Part shown: one piece after another, positions 26,188 to 36,063 of the stretch | Position numbering within the stretch: the stretch's first letter is position 1 | Layout: each line of letters starts with the position of its first letter | Assembly: GCF_018132105.1 (NCBI RefSeq) | Contig: NZ_JWHL01000002.1 | Span: 124,001 to 188,000 of the forward strand | Length of the DNA: 64,000 bases | Origin: Methanocalculus chunghsingensis | GTDB lineage: Archaea > Halobacteriota > Methanomicrobia > Methanomicrobiales > Methanocorpusculaceae | Direction: 5' to 3' | The notes under the pieces: model-generated | Database searches by the model: none | What the model saw: the letters and a program-made list of their open reading frames with translations, nothing else | What the model was told of the DNA's origin: nothing | Position numbers and translations under genes: made by a program

Positions 26188-26805
26188 TTAGCAATGAGCA
26201 TTGAGCAGCTTATCCATCATTTCAAGGATCTGGGAGAGGGTGTTTATCTCCGGGAGCATCAGGAGATCTCCGTTGATCGCATACTGGTCACAGACAAGTT
26301 TGGTGTGGAAGAAGACAACCTCGTTGACATCACAGGCAACTTCGACAAGAAGCTGCTGGATTGCGGCATGCCCCATATCGACGACGAGAACCGGCGGAGA
26401 GGGGAGCATCACGATACCGAGGAGTTCGGCTGTGGCATCGAGAAACGCAGAGACCATGATATTGCCGATCTCATTGAGGGCACTCTCATCCATCTCGTTG
26501 ATCTCACGATCCTCATCGGTCATCCCGAGCATTGTGTTCGTCATCCGGATGGCAGAGTGGAGAGGCATGAGGAATATGACATACCCTCCCTTCTCTATCT
26601 CCCCCTGCATCTCAAAGATTGCGAGTGCCGAGACCTCATCGGTGACATGTTTGTAAATATCTGCAAGATCGACGATCTCAACCGATGGTACCGTCATCTC
26701 AATCTGCCCCATCAACATCTGTGAAAGTGATGTTGCTGCATGAGAGGCTCCAATGTTTCCAAGTTCGCTTAGCGCGTCCAACTGTGCGGGTGTCAGGGCT
26801 GTCAT
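26188..26805 (-). CDS. cheC: CheY-P phosphatase CheC
   Basis: 205 aa. Both CheC phosphatase motifs are intact: ELGNIGASHAATSL near the N-terminus and EIGNIMVSAFLDAT in the middle, each with the key Glu and Asn. It dephosphorylates CheY-P and binds CheD in an adaptation feedback. It begins 4 bp after the cheA stop and is followed by cheD after 19 bp. Confidence 0.95.
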   Translation of the reverse strand: MTALTPAQLDALSELGNIGASHAATSLSQMLMGQIEMTVPSVEIVDLADIYKHVTDEVSALAIFEMQGEIEKGGYVIFLMPLHSAIRMTNTMLGMTDEDREINEMDESALNEIGNIMVSAFLDATAELLGIVMLPSPPVLVVDMGHAAIQQLLVEVACDVNEVVFFHTKLVCDQYAINGDLLMLPEINTLSQILEMMDKLLNAHC

Positions 26806-26809
26806 ACTA

Positions 26810-29011
26810 TTACACCATTGTATTTACATCTAGTACCGGAACGACATATCCATCTCCAAGGATGGTAATACCGGAGATTCCACGGGTTACCCCGATGATG
26901 GAACTGAGTGGTTTGACCACCACCTCCTGCTGACCTTCGACAAGGTCTACCGCGATGCAGCTCTTTTTGTTGTCATACTGCACCACGACAAGGATCTCGG
27001 TCTCTTCTGAGAAGCCGAACATATCCTCAAGCATATGGAGGGGGAGAACCTCATCCCTGAGGAGGATGGATTCCTGTGTTCCGATACGGTGGATATTCTC
27101 TCTTTTCATACTCGCCACCTCAACGATGGCACTGATCGGAATTGCGATCCTTCTGTTGTTGAGCCTGACGATCATCACCTCGACGATCGCCATTGTCGGA
27201 GGAAGGAGGAGTTCAAAGGTCGATCCCTTCCCTTCATGTGATGTGACCCGTATCGTTCCCTTCAGCGACTCGATAGCACCTTTCACAACGTCGAGGCCGA
27301 CACCCCGTCCACTGATATCGGTGATGGCATCTGCTGTGCTGAAGCCGGCATGGAAGAGGAGGTTGATCGCCTCTTCTTTCGTCAGCTGTTCAGCCTGATC
27401 CTGGGTGAGGATCCCCTTCTCGATCGCCTTTGCCTTCACTTTTTCGACGTTAATGCCGGCGCCATCATCCCGGAGCTCAATGATAACATTGTCGCGGTCA
27501 CGGCGTGCAGAGAGATGGACGAGCCCCTTGGCAGGTTTACCCGCGGCGACCCTCTTCTCCGGATGCTCGATACCATGGTTAACGGCATTCCGGATGAGGT
27601 GAAGGAGGGGGTCATTGAGGCCGTCCATGACACTTCTGTCAAGTTCAGTCTCTCCTCCATACATCACAAACTCAACCTCCTTCCCATCGTAATGGGCTGT
27701 ATCCCTCACGACACGGGGGAGGCGGTTGAATATATGATTTAAGGGGATCATCCTGATATCCATCATCAGGATCTGGAGATCGGAGACGGATCGGTCGATC
27801 ATCCCGATCGCCTCCTCCATCTCCTTCATCCTGTTCTTCTCTGCTATCTGTTTCAGCCTGCCACGGTTGATGACGAGGTCCTCGATCAGGTTCATCATCC
27901 GGTCAAGCTGCTGGATATCAACCCTGAGATTCTTGATCTCGCGGTTCTTCGTCTCAGTCTTCTTTGGTGCCTTCTCATCCAGGGCTGGTCCGGTCGCATT
28001 CTTTTTTACCGGCGTTCCGGGTGTGGCTGCGTCCTCGGGGATCACCTCGACAGATCTGATCTCAGGAACCAGTGCCGCTCTTCTGAGGGCATCGGGTTCA
28101 CTCCCCGTTTTGATCTTCAGATGGAAGACCGAGTCGAAGTTTCCATCCTCGATAGCCTCACGGGGTGGATCAGAGGAGATGATCGTCCCCATCTCCTCGA
28201 GCCGCTCGATCGCGATGCAGGCACGGAGACCACGCATCGCCGATTCCTCATCTACCGATATGAGGATACGGTAGACCGGAAGGTCGGGATCCTCCCCTTC
28301 TTCTTCGATGGTGACAGAGGTGATCTCGGATCCTTCAGCCGCTGAGATGAGTGCCTCTCCCCCTGCATCGCTCTCAATCTCGATGATGATCGTCCCGTCA
28401 AATGTATCGGCATCCCCTTCAAGATCTGCAAGCGGCGGGTGAGTCCTGATGATGGTGCCGAACTGCTCAAGGTTGCCAATAGCGATCAATGCCCTGACAT
28501 CCTTCATCTGGGATGCGTCATCAACAACGATCCTGATCCTGTACCGGGGAAGTTCGCTCTCCCCGGCTGATGCAGAGAAGAGTATTTCCTGAATCTGTGG
28601 GGATGGATCCTCTTTCTTCCCGGTCGGTATCCCTGAGGCTTTGAGTGCATCGACCAGCTCATCGACGTCAGCCGATGAGCTGTCTCCGCCTTCCTCGATT
28701 TCATCGATCATCTCCTCAATGAGATCAACCGTTCTCAGGAGGAGATCCATCAACTCCTGGGTGACTTCGACCTCCCTGTTCCTGATCGCCTGGAAAACAT
28801 CCTCCATTGCATGGCAGAGGTGCTCCATTGTATCAAATCCCATTGAGGCTGAAGCTCCTTTGAGGGTATGTGCCGCCCGGAATATCTCGTCGATCGCACC
28901 GGGATCATCTCCTCCTTCAAGGATGAGGATGTTACGTACAATCACCTCATGGTTTTCCCGTGACTCTGCCACGAAGAGACCCCGGTACTGTTCAAACTCT
29001 GATTCGACCAT
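26810..29011 (-). CDS. cheA: Chemotaxis histidine kinase CheA with two tandem P2-like domains
   Basis: 733 aa. The HPt domain carries the phosphorylated His in AAHTLKGASASMGF. Residues about 165-330 contain two homologous domains (RYRIRIVVDDASQM... and VYRILISVDEESAM..., each with LEQFGTII/LEEMGTII), read as duplicated CheY-binding P2 domains. The dimerisation helix starts VDIQQLDRMMNLIEDL. The ATPase core has HLIRNAVNHGIEHP, DDGAG and GRGVGLDVV. A CheW-like domain closes the protein. It phosphorylates CheY and CheB. No cheW gene lies in this window, so the adaptor is elsewhere. Confidence 0.95.
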   Translation of the reverse strand: MVESEFEQYRGLFVAESRENHEVIVRNILILEGGDDPGAIDEIFRAAHTLKGASASMGFDTMEHLCHAMEDVFQAIRNREVEVTQELMDLLLRTVDLIEEMIDEIEEGGDSSSADVDELVDALKASGIPTGKKEDPSPQIQEILFSASAGESELPRYRIRIVVDDASQMKDVRALIAIGNLEQFGTIIRTHPPLADLEGDADTFDGTIIIEIESDAGGEALISAAEGSEITSVTIEEEGEDPDLPVYRILISVDEESAMRGLRACIAIERLEEMGTIISSDPPREAIEDGNFDSVFHLKIKTGSEPDALRRAALVPEIRSVEVIPEDAATPGTPVKKNATGPALDEKAPKKTETKNREIKNLRVDIQQLDRMMNLIEDLVINRGRLKQIAEKNRMKEMEEAIGMIDRSVSDLQILMMDIRMIPLNHIFNRLPRVVRDTAHYDGKEVEFVMYGGETELDRSVMDGLNDPLLHLIRNAVNHGIEHPEKRVAAGKPAKGLVHLSARRDRDNVIIELRDDGAGINVEKVKAKAIEKGILTQDQAEQLTKEEAINLLFHAGFSTADAITDISGRGVGLDVVKGAIESLKGTIRVTSHEGKGSTFELLLPPTMAIVEVMIVRLNNRRIAIPISAIVEVASMKRENIHRIGTQESILLRDEVLPLHMLEDMFGFSEETEILVVVQYDNKKSCIAVDLVEGQQEVVVKPLSSIIGVTRGISGITILGDGYVVPVLDVNTMV

Positions 29012-29012
29012 C

Positions 29013-30068
29013 TTATCCTCCTATCTCCCTGACCGCACGGTGGATTTCAGCCGCCATCCGCCTCAGGGGAATGGTCTCATCCACCGCGTGATGCTCCAGT
29101 GCTGAGCGTGCCATGCCGTAGACGAGGCATTCATCCTCGCGAACGACGAATGTCCTGCCACCCGCTTCTTTCACCGCAAGCATACCAACCCCGCCATCAC
29201 TCCCCATACCTGAAAGGATGACTGCGACGATACGTTTTCGATAGACCTGCGTTGCAGAGACAAATGTTTTGTCCACAGCCGGTTTGACACCATGGATCAG
29301 CGGGCCGCTTGCATGAACGACCTTCCCGGTGATCTTTCCAGGAGTGGAGGGGGCACTTGTCACTATGGTATGGTACCCTGCTTTTGAGAGGAGGATCCGG
29401 TTTATATCGATCAGATCCCCGTTCTCCGTCTCTTTCACCGGCAATGGGCAGATTCTGTTGAACCTCTCTGCAAGCGCAGCAGTGAACCCCACCGGCATAT
29501 GCTGGGTGACGATCACCCCTGCACCAAGATCTGCGGGGAACATCGAGAGGAGAGTATCCAGCATCTGTGGTCCCCCGGCGGATGATCCAATCAGAACGAG
29601 GGTGTCTGAGCCCTCCGACCGGCCGGTGGCACCCGGAGTTGTTTTTGCCTGGGCTTTTGGGATCTCCTGTGGGAGGGTGGCGAGATGTTTGATCTTGGAT
29701 CTGATCTCCTGGCCGATCTCGCGTACTTTCCGGATATCGGTCGGCTTTAAGAGAAAATCTGCAGCACCAAGCCGGATAGCCTTCAATGTCATATCGGCTC
29801 CTTCGGATGTAAGGGAGCTGAGCATGATCACCTTTGGTTGCTTATCCGGATGGAATCGTCTCAACTTTTTGAGGACTTCGATCCCGTCCATCCGCGGCAT
29901 CTCAATATCGAGGGTGACAATATCAGGGTTGAGTCGTTCGATCTTGCTCAGTGCATCTATCCCATCGACGGCTGTGCCAACGATCTCGATCTCGGGATCC
30001 CTGCCGATGATATCCTTCAGAATCGTCCGCATAAAGACGGAGTCATCGACGATCAGGAGAGATATCAT
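29013..30068 (-). CDS. cheB: Protein-glutamate methylesterase CheB
   Basis: 351 aa. The N-terminal receiver domain has the phospho-acceptor in TLDIEMPRMDG. The C-terminal methylesterase has the catalytic Ser in IGSSAGGPQML, His in TQHMPVGFTAAL and Asp in SGMGSDGGVGML. It removes methyl groups from receptors and adapts the chemotaxis response. Its partner methyltransferase CheR is absent from the window. It is followed by cheA after 1 bp and preceded by cheY after 3 bp. Confidence 0.96.
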   Translation of the reverse strand: MISLLIVDDSVFMRTILKDIIGRDPEIEIVGTAVDGIDALSKIERLNPDIVTLDIEMPRMDGIEVLKKLRRFHPDKQPKVIMLSSLTSEGADMTLKAIRLGAADFLLKPTDIRKVREIGQEIRSKIKHLATLPQEIPKAQAKTTPGATGRSEGSDTLVLIGSSAGGPQMLDTLLSMFPADLGAGVIVTQHMPVGFTAALAERFNRICPLPVKETENGDLIDINRILLSKAGYHTIVTSAPSTPGKITGKVVHASGPLIHGVKPAVDKTFVSATQVYRKRIVAVILSGMGSDGGVGMLAVKEAGGRTFVVREDECLVYGMARSALEHHAVDETIPLRRMAAEIHRAVREIGG

Positions 30069-30071
30069 GTC

Positions 30072-30434
30072 TCACGACGCAAGCACATTCTTTACTTCAT
30101 CAAGAACCTTCGGGGCCTGGAAAGGCTTGACAACATAGCCCCGTGCTCCACTTTTAATAGCGAGCTTCACCATCTGCTCCTGGCCGACTGCGGTGCACAT
30201 CACAACCCTGGCACCGGGGTCCATCTTCTTGATCTCCTTGAGAGCCTCAATACCGTTCATCTTCGGCATAACAACGTCCATCGTAACGAGATCCGGCTTC
30301 AGATCCTGGTATTTTGCTACTGCTTCGGTACCATCTGCGGCCTCTCCGACGATCTCATGGCCCCCGGAGAAGAGGATGTTTTTGAGAAGCGTTCTCATAA
30401 ACATCGTATCATCGACGATTAAAATTCTACCCAT
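30072..30434 (-). CDS. cheY: Chemotaxis response regulator CheY
   Basis: 120 aa single receiver domain. It has the acidic pair in ILIVDD, the phospho-acceptor Asp in TMDVVMPKMNG, the switch Thr in MCTAVGQE and Lys in VVKPFQAPK. In archaea CheY-P acts on the archaellum motor through CheF, encoded immediately upstream (67 bp gap). Confidence 0.96.
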   Translation of the reverse strand: MGRILIVDDTMFMRTLLKNILFSGGHEIVGEAADGTEAVAKYQDLKPDLVTMDVVMPKMNGIEALKEIKKMDPGARVVMCTAVGQEQMVKLAIKSGARGYVVKPFQAPKVLDEVKNVLAS

Positions 30435-30501
30435 TCAGCATCCATCCAATTATTTGTGTTCAACTATATATAGAGATATCTTCTTTCTTATATCACCGCA
30501 A

Positions 30502-31305
30502 TCAATTCGTACCGGATTTTGTGGCATCTGTGATGTATCTGACACCTTTTGCAGTCAGGTGGATCTCACGCCGGATCTCTTTAACCTCCGCCATATTCAG
30601 ATTGATCAGTTTATCATAGATCCGATCGATATCCTTGAATGTCAGCTGAAGCATGTTCTGAATCGTGGATGAATCCATCCCGGAATAGACGAGCATTGCA
30701 ATCTGCTGATCCATCGAGTCGAGGTCTGCTCCTTCAACCGAGAGGCCGGCGGTTATCTCTGAGAGGAAGTTATAGAGGATCTGGAGTGTCGAAAGCTGGG
30801 TGAGGACGAAGCTCGATACAAGCCCCTGATCCTCAAGGTGGTCGATCCTGACGACATCCTGTTTCTTCCCGTCGACCTCCCGCTTCGTCATCTCGATCCC
30901 TGAGACATCGGTGAGCGGGATACAGATCTGTTTACCCGGGGTCACAAACCAGATATCGCTCTTCAGAACCACGATTGCGCCCTTCTCCCAGGCGGCGTTG
31001 GTTATCAGGACGCCGCCACGAATCGCAGGGGACATGAAGAATGCCATCAGCCGGTAGGCACTGCACTTCATCAGTATCCTGTGTTTGATGACAAAGAGGA
31101 CCTTCTCAACAGATACAAGCCGGATCTCGGTTTTATCCTTCAGATAGATGGTGAGCGTGTTCTTCTTCTCCTGGAGATCAACAATGTTCTTTAAAACGAT
31201 CGTCTGGCTCACAGGAGCGGGAATAATAATCTGTTCATCCTCTATTGATATTTTACAATTGATCCATCCTTCATTATGTCGGACCTTCACAGGTGCTTCT
31301 ACCAT
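30502..31305 (-). CDS. cheF: CheF, archaeal CheY-archaellum adaptor
   Basis: 267 aa, matching the DUF439/CheF family. The N-terminal half is beta-rich with KVRHNEGWINCKISI and a tandem PH-like pattern. The C-terminus is an HTH-like helical region (MDSSTIQNMLQLTFKDIDRIYDKLI, in part). CheF links CheY-P to ArlCDE at the motor to switch rotation. It sits between the archaellum genes and cheY, consistent with that adaptor function. Confidence 0.9.
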   Translation of the reverse strand: MVEAPVKVRHNEGWINCKISIEDEQIIIPAPVSQTIVLKNIVDLQEKKNTLTIYLKDKTEIRLVSVEKVLFVIKHRILMKCSAYRLMAFFMSPAIRGGVLITNAAWEKGAIVVLKSDIWFVTPGKQICIPLTDVSGIEMTKREVDGKKQDVVRIDHLEDQGLVSSFVLTQLSTLQILYNFLSEITAGLSVEGADLDSMDQQIAMLVYSGMDSSTIQNMLQLTFKDIDRIYDKLINLNMAEVKEIRREIHLTAKGVRYITDATKSGTN

Positions 31306-31326
31306 TCTCCTTCACCATCCTCGTCG

Positions 31327-32568
31327 TTATCTCTCTGATTCCTGAGCAGATTCCTCTTCCCGTCTGCCGCCAAGTTTTTTGAAGACCATCTCAAGCTCGT
31401 CCTCAAGCTCATCGGCGCGTACATCGACATTCCTGAGGTCCCGGACGAGGCTGAGATCAAGCTCCTTTTTAATTGTCTTGACGTCACCTTTGAGGGCACT
31501 GAGGATATCCATATCGCTGCCCCCTCCGAGTGCTCCAAAGTCCGGGACTTTCTGTTCCTGATCAGGCGTAAACTGATATCCCTCGTTAGCGGCGACAACC
31601 GTCGAAGGTTGTTCCTCCTCAGCGTCCTCTTCCTCCTCTTCATCAGAATCAGGAGTTGTAACAGAGCTTGTCTCAGGCTCATCATCGATATCGTCGATCT
31701 CATCGATCTCAAGAGCATCGAGGTCCTCATCGAGTTCGAGGGTATCGAGATCCATCCCGGACGAGAGTTCATCTGCATCGAATGCCTCATCATCCAGTCC
31801 GCCTTCCTGGGCGAGAATGGCAGCTGCATCATCCATGAATGACCCGGATTCCGCATCAAGATCGACTGATATCTCCTCGCCTCCGTCGGGATCGAGGAGT
31901 GGGCCGTCCATCCCCATCTCCCCGTCAAGTTCGGCAAATACGTCATCCTCAAGTCCGTCAAGGGAGATATCCCCGAATACATCGTCAGTGCTGCCACCAG
32001 ATCCCTGTGTCACCCCCGATGCGGCGATTGCACCGGCCGCCGCCATCGCCTCGTCACGAGGGGATGATCTCGTTGTTCTCCCATCAGATCCGGGATTTTC
32101 AGGTGTTTGCGGCGAATTCCCCTGCCTACCTGCCCGTATCCGGGCGAGGCGATCCCTCAATCCTCCAAAGAGGCGCTTCTTCTCTGTGGTGGGAGCTGCC
32201 GCCACCGGCGCCTCCTCTTTCTTTGAACGCCTGAACCGGGCTTTCACGCCACCTGCGGCTCTGCCAAGGGGTGCAAGTGCCGCCTCGATCTTCTGGAACC
32301 CCCGGTAAAAGGATGGCATCTTCTCTTCAAACTTCTCCCGCCATCCCGGACCGGCCGGCACCTCCGGCTCGTCCACCTTTTCTTCTGCCTCCGCCCTCCT
32401 CAGGCGAAGATCAGAGAATGTGAGAGCCCCTGTCAGGAAGAGGAGGAAGACTCCCAGCACAAATGTGACAAGAAGGATGTAGATGACCGGAAGCTGGACA
32501 AAGATGAAGAATGTTCCGATACTGACCGTTCCCAAGAAGAGGATTATCCTCCGTACTGAATCTCTCAT
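31327..32568 (-). CDS. Archaellum-locus membrane protein with long acidic region (function unknown; possibly ArlX/ArlC-like)
   Basis: 413 aa. Two adjacent transmembrane helices lie at about residues 8-25 and 28-50 (FFIFVQLPVIYILLVTFV). A basic cytoplasmic segment and an Asp/Glu-rich low-complexity region (about 175-325) follow. The end is a coiled coil of about 50 residues (DILSALKGDVKTIKKELD onward). TM-plus-coiled-coil plan recalls crenarchaeal ArlX, and the helical tail faintly recalls ArlC/D, but I cannot assign it. Its ATG overlaps arlJ by 1 nt (TAATG), and cheF follows 21 bp later, so it probably belongs to the motor or its signalling interface. Confidence 0.6.
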   Translation of the reverse strand: MRDSVRRIILFLGTVSIGTFFIFVQLPVIYILLVTFVLGVFLLFLTGALTFSDLRLRRAEAEEKVDEPEVPAGPGWREKFEEKMPSFYRGFQKIEAALAPLGRAAGGVKARFRRSKKEEAPVAAAPTTEKKRLFGGLRDRLARIRAGRQGNSPQTPENPGSDGRTTRSSPRDEAMAAAGAIAASGVTQGSGGSTDDVFGDISLDGLEDDVFAELDGEMGMDGPLLDPDGGEEISVDLDAESGSFMDDAAAILAQEGGLDDEAFDADELSSGMDLDTLELDEDLDALEIDEIDDIDDEPETSSVTTPDSDEEEEEDAEEEQPSTVVAANEGYQFTPDQEQKVPDFGALGGGSDMDILSALKGDVKTIKKELDLSLVRDLRNVDVRADELEDELEMVFKKLGGRREEESAQESER

Positions 32569-34184
32569 TATATTACCCCTCCTCCTGTTGAAACAAGTCC
32601 TTCCATGCTGAAGAAGACTTCAATAACCGGGGGAATCACCATGAAGAGCACCCCGGTGACGAAGACCATTATGGCTGCAAATGGATATGCGATACTCCTG
32701 TCTCCTCCGACAGCAAGTTTTGCGACGATAACATTTGATATGCAGATGATGATGAGAATATTGACGACGTACGCCCCGACGACGGCCTCGGGGAAGTCGA
32801 CGAATATCCCAAGGGCTCCTCCTCCCACCCCGCCCAGAGGTGCAACCGTTGACTCGGAGAGCGCAGCAGATGCCGCATCAAAGTTTCCCATTACCTCGGT
32901 GATGGCACGGGAGAGGGTGACCAGGATATGATAGAGTGCGATGAAGATACCGGCCATCGCCGCATGCATTGGAATCAGCAGAACGATGAATCCCATGCTG
33001 ATCATCTCACGCTTCTTTCTCATCAGCACCTGCTCAAGCATGGAATCAGCGACGACTGTCCCGATCTTCTTTGAGTCCCCACCCATATTGACGGTATCGC
33101 GGAAGATATTTAAGTACTTGTAGATGAAGTTGCTCCCACATTCGCCGACGAATTTTCTCCATGAGAGCTCCTCGTTGAGGCCAAGATTGAGCTTTGAGAA
33201 GACCGAGAGCATATGCGGCGACAGATGTGCCATCGACTTTTTGTCGATCTCTGCAAGTGCCTGGGACATCGTTCCACCTTTTCCCCCCATGATCGATCCA
33301 ACTCCGCGTATGAAATTTGGGAACTCCTCATCCCGTGCGATAACATTCTTATTATCGATATAGGCAAGAATACCAAGCGGAGCGAGCATGATGCCGACGA
33401 GCATGAAGATGATCCCTGCCGGAACCCCTGCTGCCCATGTAAGGAGCCATGCTGCCACCGTTGCCGGGAGGATGATCTTCTCCATCCGGGCGATCATCCC
33501 CTGCTCTTTTGACAGCCATTCCATAGACTTATACACACGCTCGTCAGTTGGTACAGTCTGAAACATCGTTCCTATTCCGAAGAGGGAGATGAGGATGATG
33601 ATCCAGTAGGTGATCGAGAGCGTCTCCTTCACATCGCCCGGTGAATAGATCGCAACCGAGATCATGATGGTGACTGCAATAACGACAGCTGAAAGGAGCA
33701 TCGCGATATAGGCGTCCCCCCATTTCTTCAGGAGCTCAAATCCACTGTCCTGGCTGTTTCGGAAGATCTCCATCGATGAGGAGATCTCCCCATCAAGGAA
33801 GTCCTCATCCGGTACTCCCGACTCCATCGAGTTAGCAAACCTGTTGAGGAGTGTTCGAAGGATCTCGTTCTCAGTCCTCTCTGCAACAATCGATAGTGAC
33901 TGAACATAGCTGTACCCCCAGCGCTTAACGAAGAACTCCACCTTCCTGATGGCTCTGGCGGGGGCATACTCCTTCCGCTCGGCGGTAGCCGCAAAGATCT
34001 CGGGACGCGAGGCACGGGCGATGGCAAGTGAGTTCATGTAGGTGACCATGAAGAGGATATCCGTGACCATCCGCCGCTCTTCAAAGACCCGGTTGATCCT
34101 GTCATAGACCTTCCCAAACTGATCCTCGAATGGGAGTTTGCCATTATTGCTCTCCCGAAGGCGGTCAACGACATTCTCAAACAT
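32568..34184 (-). CDS. arlJ: Archaellum platform protein ArlJ (FlaJ)
   Basis: 538 aa from ATG 34184, which follows the arlI stop by 1 bp; the in-frame start at 34205 would overlap arlI by 20 bp. Two T2SF-type cytoplasmic domains alternate with membrane helices (about residues 150-210, 245-280, and a cluster of four from 400 to the end). FlaJ-type proteins form the inner-membrane base that couples the ArlI ATPase to filament assembly and rotation. A glycine-rich GGVGGGALG loop occurs in the last membrane cluster. Confidence 0.95.
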   Translation of the reverse strand: MFENVVDRLRESNNGKLPFEDQFGKVYDRINRVFEERRMVTDILFMVTYMNSLAIARASRPEIFAATAERKEYAPARAIRKVEFFVKRWGYSYVQSLSIVAERTENEILRTLLNRFANSMESGVPDEDFLDGEISSSMEIFRNSQDSGFELLKKWGDAYIAMLLSAVVIAVTIMISVAIYSPGDVKETLSITYWIIILISLFGIGTMFQTVPTDERVYKSMEWLSKEQGMIARMEKIILPATVAAWLLTWAAGVPAGIIFMLVGIMLAPLGILAYIDNKNVIARDEEFPNFIRGVGSIMGGKGGTMSQALAEIDKKSMAHLSPHMLSVFSKLNLGLNEELSWRKFVGECGSNFIYKYLNIFRDTVNMGGDSKKIGTVVADSMLEQVLMRKKREMISMGFIVLLIPMHAAMAGIFIALYHILVTLSRAITEVMGNFDAASAALSESTVAPLGGVGGGALGIFVDFPEAVVGAYVVNILIIICISNVIVAKLAVGGDRSIAYPFAAIMVFVTGVLFMVIPPVIEVFFSMEGLVSTGGGVI

Positions 34185-34185
34185 T

Positions 34186-36060
34186 CTAATCCTTCCCCAC
34201 CTCAATCTTCAGCAGACCCTGCTTCCGGACCTTTGTCAGCATATGAAAGAGATCATAATACCTGACGTATCCCGACTGGTGAAGTCTCTCAAGGATCTTC
34301 GCCCTCTTATCGATCTCAAGATAGATATCGGCCTTCCTACGTTCCGGGATCCCAAGCATCGTTGCTATTTTGTACTCAAGAAGGAAGCTGATCCCTTTTG
34401 CATTGAAGGTGAAGGTATCCGTCACCGGTTCCCAGGAGAACGCCTCAATGAATGAGAAGCCCTGTGTCTCCGGATCATAGCCGACGAGCTCTGATACGGA
34501 GAGGATACGCCTGACGGTCTCCCCGCTTGGCCGTTTCACCGCACTCTGGATAACAACGACATTGAGGTTATCGACGAAGGTCTTTGGGATCAGGATCGGA
34601 TCTCCTGTAAGACGCTGTATCAGCTTCTCGACCGTCGCTGCGTGGAAGGTACTCATCACCGGGTGGCCGGTCTGCATCGCACCAAAGGCGATAGCACCTT
34701 CGACACCACGAATCTCTCCGACGAGGATCTGGTTCGGGCGCTGACGGAGTGCCGCACGCAGGAGGTCAAACATCGTCACTTCGGCTCCTTCACCCTCTCC
34801 CTTCCCCTTCCCTTTTGCGACCTCCCGGGTCCAGTTCCGGTGCGGGATGTTCAGTTCAGGGGTATCCTCGATGGTGACGATCTTATTCTCAGGTGGCAGG
34901 AACGCAGTGATGGCATTGAGGGTGGTTGTTTTCCCGGATGCCGTCTCCCCTGAGACAAAGAGGGACATTCCGTACTCAACCAGAATCCAGAGATAGGCGG
35001 CGACCATATAGTCGCAACCGCCACCGGCGATGATGTTTAAGATCGAGAGGGGTTCTCCCATCGCCTTACGGATGGTGAAGTTGCTCCCGTGCCTGCTGAT
35101 CTCGGTTCCATAGACGATGTTGATACGGGATCCGTCCGGGAGTGTGGCATCGACGATGGGTGAACGGTAGGTGATCGGGTGCTTGATTCGCTCAGCCATC
35201 TTCAGGACGAAGAGGTCAAGTTCATCTGATTTCTTGAACTCGATGACCGACTTCAACCCTTTGAAGATCTTATGTTCGATGAAGATGGGGCCGACCCCGT
35301 TGCAGGAGATATCCTCGATGTACCCGTCGGAAAGGAATGGCTTGAGGATCCCCATATCGACCTTGTCGCGGATGAGCAGGTACTCAAGTGCCGTGTACTG
35401 CGCCGGGGTAACGATCACCCTTCCGTCACCCGTCTGTGGAATTTCAGGGAACTTCATCTTCGAGGATTCTTTCTTTGCATCCCCGATATCCTTCTGAAGA
35501 AAATCCATGATCTTATCTTTGATTGACGTGGCTGCTTCGGCTGCTTTTGCAGTGATGAGGGTGCTCTCCCCCGAACTTTTCACCGAGGTTATCTCTTTTA
35601 AAAGCTTCTTTAAGATATCACCCCGTTCCTTTTCGGTCACGGGATCATAATCAAGGGCATCAAGGAGGTCGATGAGCTTGCATTCGATTGCAGGCATCAG
35701 ATAGTTGACACTGTGCAGAAAGGACGGTTCAATCGGGATATAGTACTGGCGGACATCATCGGGATCCGGGAGGATATGGACGAAGATTCCCTTCCCGACC
35801 GGATAGATGACATTCGGGCTCTCCATCCCTTTGAGATCCCCTTTCAGTTCTGAGAGGAAAAGGGGGATGCCGTAGATATCAACCGGGAAGATGAGGAGAT
35901 ATTCAAGGAGGTGCGGACTCTCGCGGACGTACTCCCGGGCGTTCTCAGGAAGCATCCGATACAGTGCGGATGATTCGAGATCACCTTCATAGATCCCTTC
36001 GACATCTGTTGTCTGGGGCTGAAAGGGGAGGGTTACGTCGATTGAGAGTGATGATACCAT
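34186..36060 (-). CDS. arlI: Archaellum motor/assembly ATPase ArlI (FlaI)
   Basis: 624 aa. A helical N-terminal domain of about 220 residues precedes a type II/IV secretion ATPase core. Motifs: Walker A SGETASGKTTTLNAI, Walker B region ILVGEIRGVEGAIA and the His box STFHAATVEKLIQRL. A hexamer drives both filament assembly and rotation, in contact with ArlJ and ArlH. The stop of arlH lies 3 bp upstream. No start ambiguity: ATG 36060. Confidence 0.96.
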   Translation of the reverse strand: MVSSLSIDVTLPFQPQTTDVEGIYEGDLESSALYRMLPENAREYVRESPHLLEYLLIFPVDIYGIPLFLSELKGDLKGMESPNVIYPVGKGIFVHILPDPDDVRQYYIPIEPSFLHSVNYLMPAIECKLIDLLDALDYDPVTEKERGDILKKLLKEITSVKSSGESTLITAKAAEAATSIKDKIMDFLQKDIGDAKKESSKMKFPEIPQTGDGRVIVTPAQYTALEYLLIRDKVDMGILKPFLSDGYIEDISCNGVGPIFIEHKIFKGLKSVIEFKKSDELDLFVLKMAERIKHPITYRSPIVDATLPDGSRINIVYGTEISRHGSNFTIRKAMGEPLSILNIIAGGGCDYMVAAYLWILVEYGMSLFVSGETASGKTTTLNAITAFLPPENKIVTIEDTPELNIPHRNWTREVAKGKGKGEGEGAEVTMFDLLRAALRQRPNQILVGEIRGVEGAIAFGAMQTGHPVMSTFHAATVEKLIQRLTGDPILIPKTFVDNLNVVVIQSAVKRPSGETVRRILSVSELVGYDPETQGFSFIEAFSWEPVTDTFTFNAKGISFLLEYKIATMLGIPERRKADIYLEIDKRAKILERLHQSGYVRYYDLFHMLTKVRKQGLLKIEVGKD

Positions 36061-36063
36061 ACG

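Noticed and set aside
31299-31997. 232-codon minus-strand frame rich in Met/Arg/Ser
   Set aside because: It is the shifted frame of the acidic archaellum-locus protein; its composition is an artefact of the Asp/Glu codons.
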